Shown: positions 44,099 to 47,672 of the stretch, one piece after another
How the letters are laid out: each line of letters opens with the position of its first letter
How positions within the stretch are numbered: the stretch's first letter is position 1
From: Opitutales bacterium
Lineage (GTDB): Bacteria > Verrucomicrobiota > Verrucomicrobiia > Opitutales > UBA953
Assembly (NCBI GenBank): GCA_017935025.1
Contig: JAGBIL010000007.1
Coordinates: 1-47,672, forward strand
Direction: 5' to 3'
Length of the DNA: 47,672 nt
The notes under the pieces: generated by a model
The model's database searches: none
Seen by the model: the letters and a program-made list of their open reading frames with translations, nothing else
Told to the model about the DNA's origin: nothing
Position numbers and translations under genes: made by a program

Positions 44099-45976
44099 TT
44101 ACTTTTTCTTCAAAGAAGACAAGAAAACCATCAACAACGATATATCCGCAGGGTTCACGCCACTAATTCTCTCAGCCTGAGCTAATGTCTTAGGCCGGAT
44201 AGATATCAACTTTTGACGGGATTCAATTCTCAATCCGGAAATTGCATTATAATCAAAAGAATCAGGAATAGAAAAAGACTCTAAATTCTTCATTCTCTCT
44301 ATAGATTTCCACTCCCGAGACAAATATCCTTTATATCGAACCCGATACAAAACCTCCTCCCGGATAGCCTCATCCAATGAATTAAAAACATCGGGCAGGG
44401 CAGTGGGCGTAGAATTAATATCTCTACGAAGAACATCCCCGATAATTCCGCCTTTTATCGTCAACTTCTCAAACATCTCACACCAATGTTCAACAAGTGC
44501 CTTTTTCTTTTTAATCCGTGATAAACGATCATCAGTTAATAAACCTAAACCTTCCACTTTATCAATAAGCCGCAACTCAGCACTTCCATGATTAAACAAA
44601 AGGCGATATTCAGCACGACTTGTAAACATACGATAAGGCTCCTGAGTTCCCTTAGTAACCAAATCATCAATAAGCACCCCGCCGTAAGCCTCGTCACGAC
44701 CTATTATCAACTCTTTCCGTCCCAAAACACGAGAAGCAGCATTCACCCCGGCAACAAGCCCCTGAATTGCAGCTTCCTCATAACCGGAAGTACCGTTAAT
44801 CTGCCCGGCAAAGAAAAGATTCTCAACATTCTTAGTTTCCAATGTAGGGAAAAGTTGAGTAGGCGGAGCATAGTCATACTCAATAGCATAAGCAGGCCTA
44901 AGCATTACCGCATTTTTAAGTGCGGGAACACTTCTTATCATTTCCAACTGAACAGGGAAGGGGAGGGATGTTGAAAAACCGTTTATATACCACTCATCCG
45001 AATACAATCCCTCAGGCTCCAAAAATAACCGATGTTTCTCTTTATCGGGAAAGCGGACAAATTTATCTTCAATACTCGGACAATACCTGGCACCGACCCC
45101 GTGAATAAGACCGGAATACAACGGAGAAGAATGAATATTATCCTTAATCAAACTTCCGGTACTATCACCGGTATCCGCCAGCCAACAGGAACGTTTATTA
45201 GATCCGGGAGACCATCCTGGAATTTTTATGTGTTCCACGTGGAACACTTCCTCAGGATCTCTTGTATCGTAAAAAGCAAAAAATACCGGATTTTCATCTC
45301 CCCGCTGCTCTTCACAACAGGAAAAATCAATAGAGCTTCCTAAAATCCTTGCAGGCGTTCCCGTCTTCAGGCGATCGATTTTTATACTGGCTTCCAAAAA
45401 ACTATCAGACAACGTTTCGGCATTAAAATCACCCAAACGTCCTCCAAAATTAACATTCGAACCGATAAACATTTTCCCTTTAAGGAACGTTCCCGTGGTA
45501 ACAACAACTGTCTTTCCGTAAAAATTAACACCGAAAGAGGTTTTGACACCGATAACCTTACCCGTCCTAAACACCAACCCCGTCACTACAGCTTGAAATA
45601 GAGTAATATTTTCTCTAATTTCACAAACACACTTCATTCGTGCAGAATAAACCAACTTATCGCACTGCGCACGGGGAGATTGTACGGAAGGACCTTTAGA
45701 TGCGTTGAGAACTCTGAACTGAATGGCCGTTGCATCGGCGCAAACTGCCATTTCACCACCTAAAGCGTCAATTTCTCGCACAATATGACCTTTTGCCTGG
45801 CCGCCGATAGCCGGATTACAACTCATTTTGGAAATAGTATCGAGATTTCCCGTAAGAAGCAGGGTATCCGCCCCCATTCTTGCCGCAGCGAGAGCCGCTT
45901 CAACACCGGCATGTCCGGCACCGACGACGATAACATCGTACGGTCTTTGCTCACTGATTCGTATTTCTTTCTTCAT
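44099..45976 (-). CDS. mnmG: tRNA uridine 5-carboxymethylaminomethyl modification enzyme MnmG
   Basis: FAD-dependent partner of MnmE in making the wobble modification cmnm5U34. 625 residues, usual length. The FAD motif VVGAGHAGVEAALAAARMG (17-35) opens the protein. SCNPAIGGQAKGHIVREIDALGG, TGTFLKGKMFIGS and the late GQINGTSGYEEAAIQGL are family signatures. The C-terminus has the helical domain that binds MnmE and tRNA. AGGAA precedes the ATG, one base after the mnmE stop. A perfect parS-type palindrome lies within the gene at 45231. Confidence 0.97.
   Translation of the reverse strand: MKKEIRISEQRPYDVIVVGAGHAGVEAALAAARMGADTLLLTGNLDTISKMSCNPAIGGQAKGHIVREIDALGGEMAVCADATAIQFRVLNASKGPSVQSPRAQCDKLVYSARMKCVCEIRENITLFQAVVTGLVFRTGKVIGVKTSFGVNFYGKTVVVTTGTFLKGKMFIGSNVNFGGRLGDFNAETLSDSFLEASIKIDRLKTGTPARILGSSIDFSCCEEQRGDENPVFFAFYDTRDPEEVFHVEHIKIPGWSPGSNKRSCWLADTGDSTGSLIKDNIHSSPLYSGLIHGVGARYCPSIEDKFVRFPDKEKHRLFLEPEGLYSDEWYINGFSTSLPFPVQLEMIRSVPALKNAVMLRPAYAIEYDYAPPTQLFPTLETKNVENLFFAGQINGTSGYEEAAIQGLVAGVNAASRVLGRKELIIGRDEAYGGVLIDDLVTKGTQEPYRMFTSRAEYRLLFNHGSAELRLIDKVEGLGLLTDDRLSRIKKKKALVEHWCEMFEKLTIKGGIIGDVLRRDINSTPTALPDVFNSLDEAIREEVLYRVRYKGYLSREWKSIERMKNLESFSIPDSFDYNAISGLRIESRQKLISIRPKTLAQAERISGVNPADISLLMVFLSSLKKK
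45231..45246. promoter_or_regulatory. parS-type centromere site inside mnmG
   Basis: TGTTCCACGTGGAACA is a perfect 16-base palindrome and matches the ParB-binding parS class of bacterial chromosomes. Such sites cluster near the replication origin, commonly around mnmG, parAB and dnaN. Confidence 0.88.
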
Positions 45977-45977
45977 A

Positions 45978-47333
45978 CTATTTTCCTATACAGAAAGATG
46001 AAAAAACTTTGTCCAAAACTTTCTCATTATCGAATTGTCCGAGAATCTCCGACAACTCTTCCATAGCACTTCTCAATTTGGAGGAAATAAATTCAATCGG
46101 AATATTCCCTATTAAATTCGAAGCATCTATAAGCGAATTTTCCGCTGCCATAATCGCTTCGGCATGACGTGCAGAAACGACGAGAACTTCAGAATCGGGA
46201 ACAATGTTTTTCTTACTGAAAATATCTTCCAAATACCGTTTTACGGTTTCAGAAGCCCGTGAATCCAATAAGGAAACGGATAAGCGATCTATCCCGGGCA
46301 AAAAAGCATCTTTATCAAAAGCCGGATTTAAATCGGTTTTGTTAAAAAGAATACAGGAATTTTCCCGATTTATACTTTCTAATATTTCCCCGGAAAGGGC
46401 AGGGGCAGGCGAAGAAGAATCCACTACGAAAATTAAAAAATCCGCTCCTTTCATACAATCGTAGGTTTTAAGAATTCCGGATTCTTCAACTTTGGATTCA
46501 GTGTATTCACGAATACCTGCAGTATCTATTATTCTGATACAATTTTCACCTATTAAAATATTCTCACTGATAAAGTCCCTTGTCGTTCCCGCCTCATCGC
46601 TTACCAAGGCGCGCTCGGTACCGACAAGTGCATTCATCAGAGAAGACTTTCCGGCATTCGGAGCACCGAAAATAACAACATTAATTCCTTCGTATACTCT
46701 CGAAGAATACCGAGCAGTCTCACGCGTTTTTCTAAGCTTTAAAATCAGCGATTCAAGTCTCCCTTTAAAATAACCGGAATCGATTTCTGGGACTTCTTCT
46801 TCGGAAAAATCAATTTGAGTTTCCGTTTCCGCAATGAGCTTCAAAATTTCATCATTCCATTCAAAAATTCTTTTCCCGAGCTCTCCGGAAAGTAATTTTC
46901 TGGCAGCTTCAAAAGCTCGCTCCGACCGTGCCGAGATAATTTCAGCAACAGCCTCCGCCTGAGTTAGATCCATCCTCCCGTTAATAAAAGCCCGTCTTGT
47001 AAATTCTCCGGGCAGGGCAGGGCGGCAACCGCGCTTAAATAAATCTTCAATAATGCGATTTACGATAAAAGGATTCCCGTGACACGAGATCTCCAGTAAA
47101 TCCTCTCCTGTATACGATTTCGGACCGGAAAACGACACCCAAAGGCACTCATCCAAAACTTTTCCGGAAATAGCTCTATAAGCACCAAAATAGGCTTTTC
47201 TGGGTTCAATTTCACGCTTTCCGAAAGCCTCCTTCGCAATCGGCAGCGCAGATTTTCCGCTCACACGAATAACGGCAAGAGCGGAAGATCCTGAAGGCGT
47301 GGCAAGTGCAGCAATGGTCGGTAAATCAGCCAT
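45978..47333 (-). CDS. mnmE: tRNA modification GTPase MnmE
   Basis: GTPase partner of MnmG in U34 modification. 451 residues from the ATG at 47333. The N-terminal folate-binding domain has TIAALATPSGSSALAVIRVSG and SYTGEDLLEISCHG. The G domain shows GAPNAGKSSLMNAL (G1), TTRD (G2), DTAGIRE (G3) and NKTD (G4). The conserved C-terminal FCIGK, with the catalytic Cys, is present. An upstream in-frame ATG would add 20 residues without family support. mnmG follows one base later. Confidence 0.97.
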   Translation of the reverse strand: MADLPTIAALATPSGSSALAVIRVSGKSALPIAKEAFGKREIEPRKAYFGAYRAISGKVLDECLWVSFSGPKSYTGEDLLEISCHGNPFIVNRIIEDLFKRGCRPALPGEFTRRAFINGRMDLTQAEAVAEIISARSERAFEAARKLLSGELGKRIFEWNDEILKLIAETETQIDFSEEEVPEIDSGYFKGRLESLILKLRKTRETARYSSRVYEGINVVIFGAPNAGKSSLMNALVGTERALVSDEAGTTRDFISENILIGENCIRIIDTAGIREYTESKVEESGILKTYDCMKGADFLIFVVDSSSPAPALSGEILESINRENSCILFNKTDLNPAFDKDAFLPGIDRLSVSLLDSRASETVKRYLEDIFSKKNIVPDSEVLVVSARHAEAIMAAENSLIDASNLIGNIPIEFISSKLRSAMEELSEILGQFDNEKVLDKVFSSFCIGK

Positions 47334-47388
47334 ATTTCTAAACGTCCGATTAAACCAACTCGTTCCCGCGTTCGCAAGTACCGAGCAA

Positions 47389-47426
47389 AACAAAAAGCCT
47401 TTCCTTGAAACGAAAAGGCTTTTTGT
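47389..47426 (-). terminator. Terminator of dnaN
   Basis: AACAAAAAGCCTTT pairs with AAAGGCTTTTTGTT around a short loop. It lies 25 bases past the dnaN stop and separates it from mnmE; it is symmetrical and could act both ways. Confidence 0.85.
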
Positions 47427-47450
47427 TCAGAGATAAAACGAAAAAACAAA

Positions 47451-47672
47451 CTATTTTCGCTGCGGCATAATTACACACAGGAAACCCTCATCCTTCGTTT
47501 TAAGAACTCCGGGGCTCAATTCGTCCTTAAATTCAAAAACGACGATATCCTGAGCCAGAGCTTTTAACGGATCCGACAAAAACTGCGGATTAAAAGCAAT
47601 TTTCATATCAGTACCTTCGTACTGAACGGCGATTTTATTGCTCGCTTCGTTTTCGCCGCCGTTTGCCGCAAC
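47451..47672 (-). CDS. dnaN: DNA polymerase III beta clamp, C-terminal end (cut by window edge)
   Basis: Sliding clamp of the replicase. The last 73 residues and the stop are in the window. The sequence [25 protein letters not shown], with [10 protein letters not shown] and the end [11 protein letters not shown], is the conserved domain III of DnaN, including the C-terminal MPxR segment near the peptide-binding pocket. Its position next to mnmE supports an origin-proximal location. A terminator follows. Confidence 0.95.
   Translation of the reverse strand, partial: VAANGGENEASNKIAVQYEGTDMKIAFNPQFLSDPLKALAQDIVVFEFKDELSPGVLKTKDEGFLCVIMPQRK

Noticed and set aside
44000..47672. Replication origin inside the window
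   Set aside because: No cluster of DnaA boxes (TTATCCACA type) or AT-rich unwinding region was found; parS and dnaN only suggest that the origin is near.

Overview
The window looks like about 48 kb of a chromosome from the Verrucomicrobiota, probably an Opitutae-like lineage. I infer this from the divergent switch I region of EF-Tu, the gene content and the Gram-negative surface functions; no rRNA is present to settle it. Most of the window is housekeeping: tuf with its upstream tRNA-Thr, rho, coaE, prfB, tRNA-Pro, sufE, lepA, tyrS, acnA, rpsR, tlyA, mnmG, mnmE and the 3' end of dnaN. The run dnaN / mnmE / mnmG, plus a perfect 16-bp parS-type palindrome inside mnmG and a degenerate second copy just after it, suggests that the right end lies near the replication origin.

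Layout from left to right. (1) 0-0.4 kb: tRNA-Thr and tuf. (2) 0.5-4.4 kb: a four-gene operon of secreted proteins of unknown function, two of them tandem paralogues. (3) 4.6-9.8 kb: rho (with a long N-terminal extension carrying two AT-hook-like motifs), coaE, a membrane protein and prfB (no programmed frameshift). (4) 9.8-11.8 kb: a compact type II restriction-modification pair. (5) 11.9-22.2 kb: tRNA-Pro, sufE, a dehalogenase-like hydrolase, a family 25 glycosyltransferase, lepA, a double thioredoxin-fold protein, a GH20 hexosaminidase, tspO, tyrS and a DNA/RNA non-specific endonuclease. Two non-coding inverted-repeat elements lie here. (6) 22.4-34.5 kb: a defence operon on the minus strand in the order hsdM, AlbA_2-type regulator, hsdS, RloC/PrrC-like ATPase, rhuM, hsdR, NERD-ankyrin protein, with tight overlaps. 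(7) 34.8-36.1 kb: a DUF4143-type ATPase with a duplicated palindrome upstream. (8) 36.3-40.4 kb: acnA and a PstS-like binding protein. (9) 40.4-47.7 kb: a long minus-strand cluster rpsR, tlyA, a membrane protein, an M23 peptidase, a lipoprotein, a small hypothetical gene, mnmG, mnmE and dnaN.

The strongest unexplained signal is a dispersed octamer, CGTTCCCG / CGGGAACG. I count roughly 120 copies of its 7-base core GTTCCCG/CGGGAAC, against about 6 expected by chance. It sits in both orientations, inside genes and between them, and pairs of inverted copies build transcription terminators, for example after rho and acnA. It is absent from the AT-rich hsdS + RloC-like block (about 28.2-31.5 kb) and from the DUF4143 gene, which look recently acquired. 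This is how DNA-uptake sequences of Neisseria and Pasteurellaceae behave, so a DNA-uptake or other genome-signature role is the leading hypothesis.

The defence operon is the second point of interest. A type I restriction enzyme is translationally coupled to a zinc-hook ATPase that carries a possible anticodon-nuclease triad, and ends with an attached NERD-ankyrin gene. This suggests a layered antiphage locus in which restriction is backed by a tRNA-cleaving suicide response.
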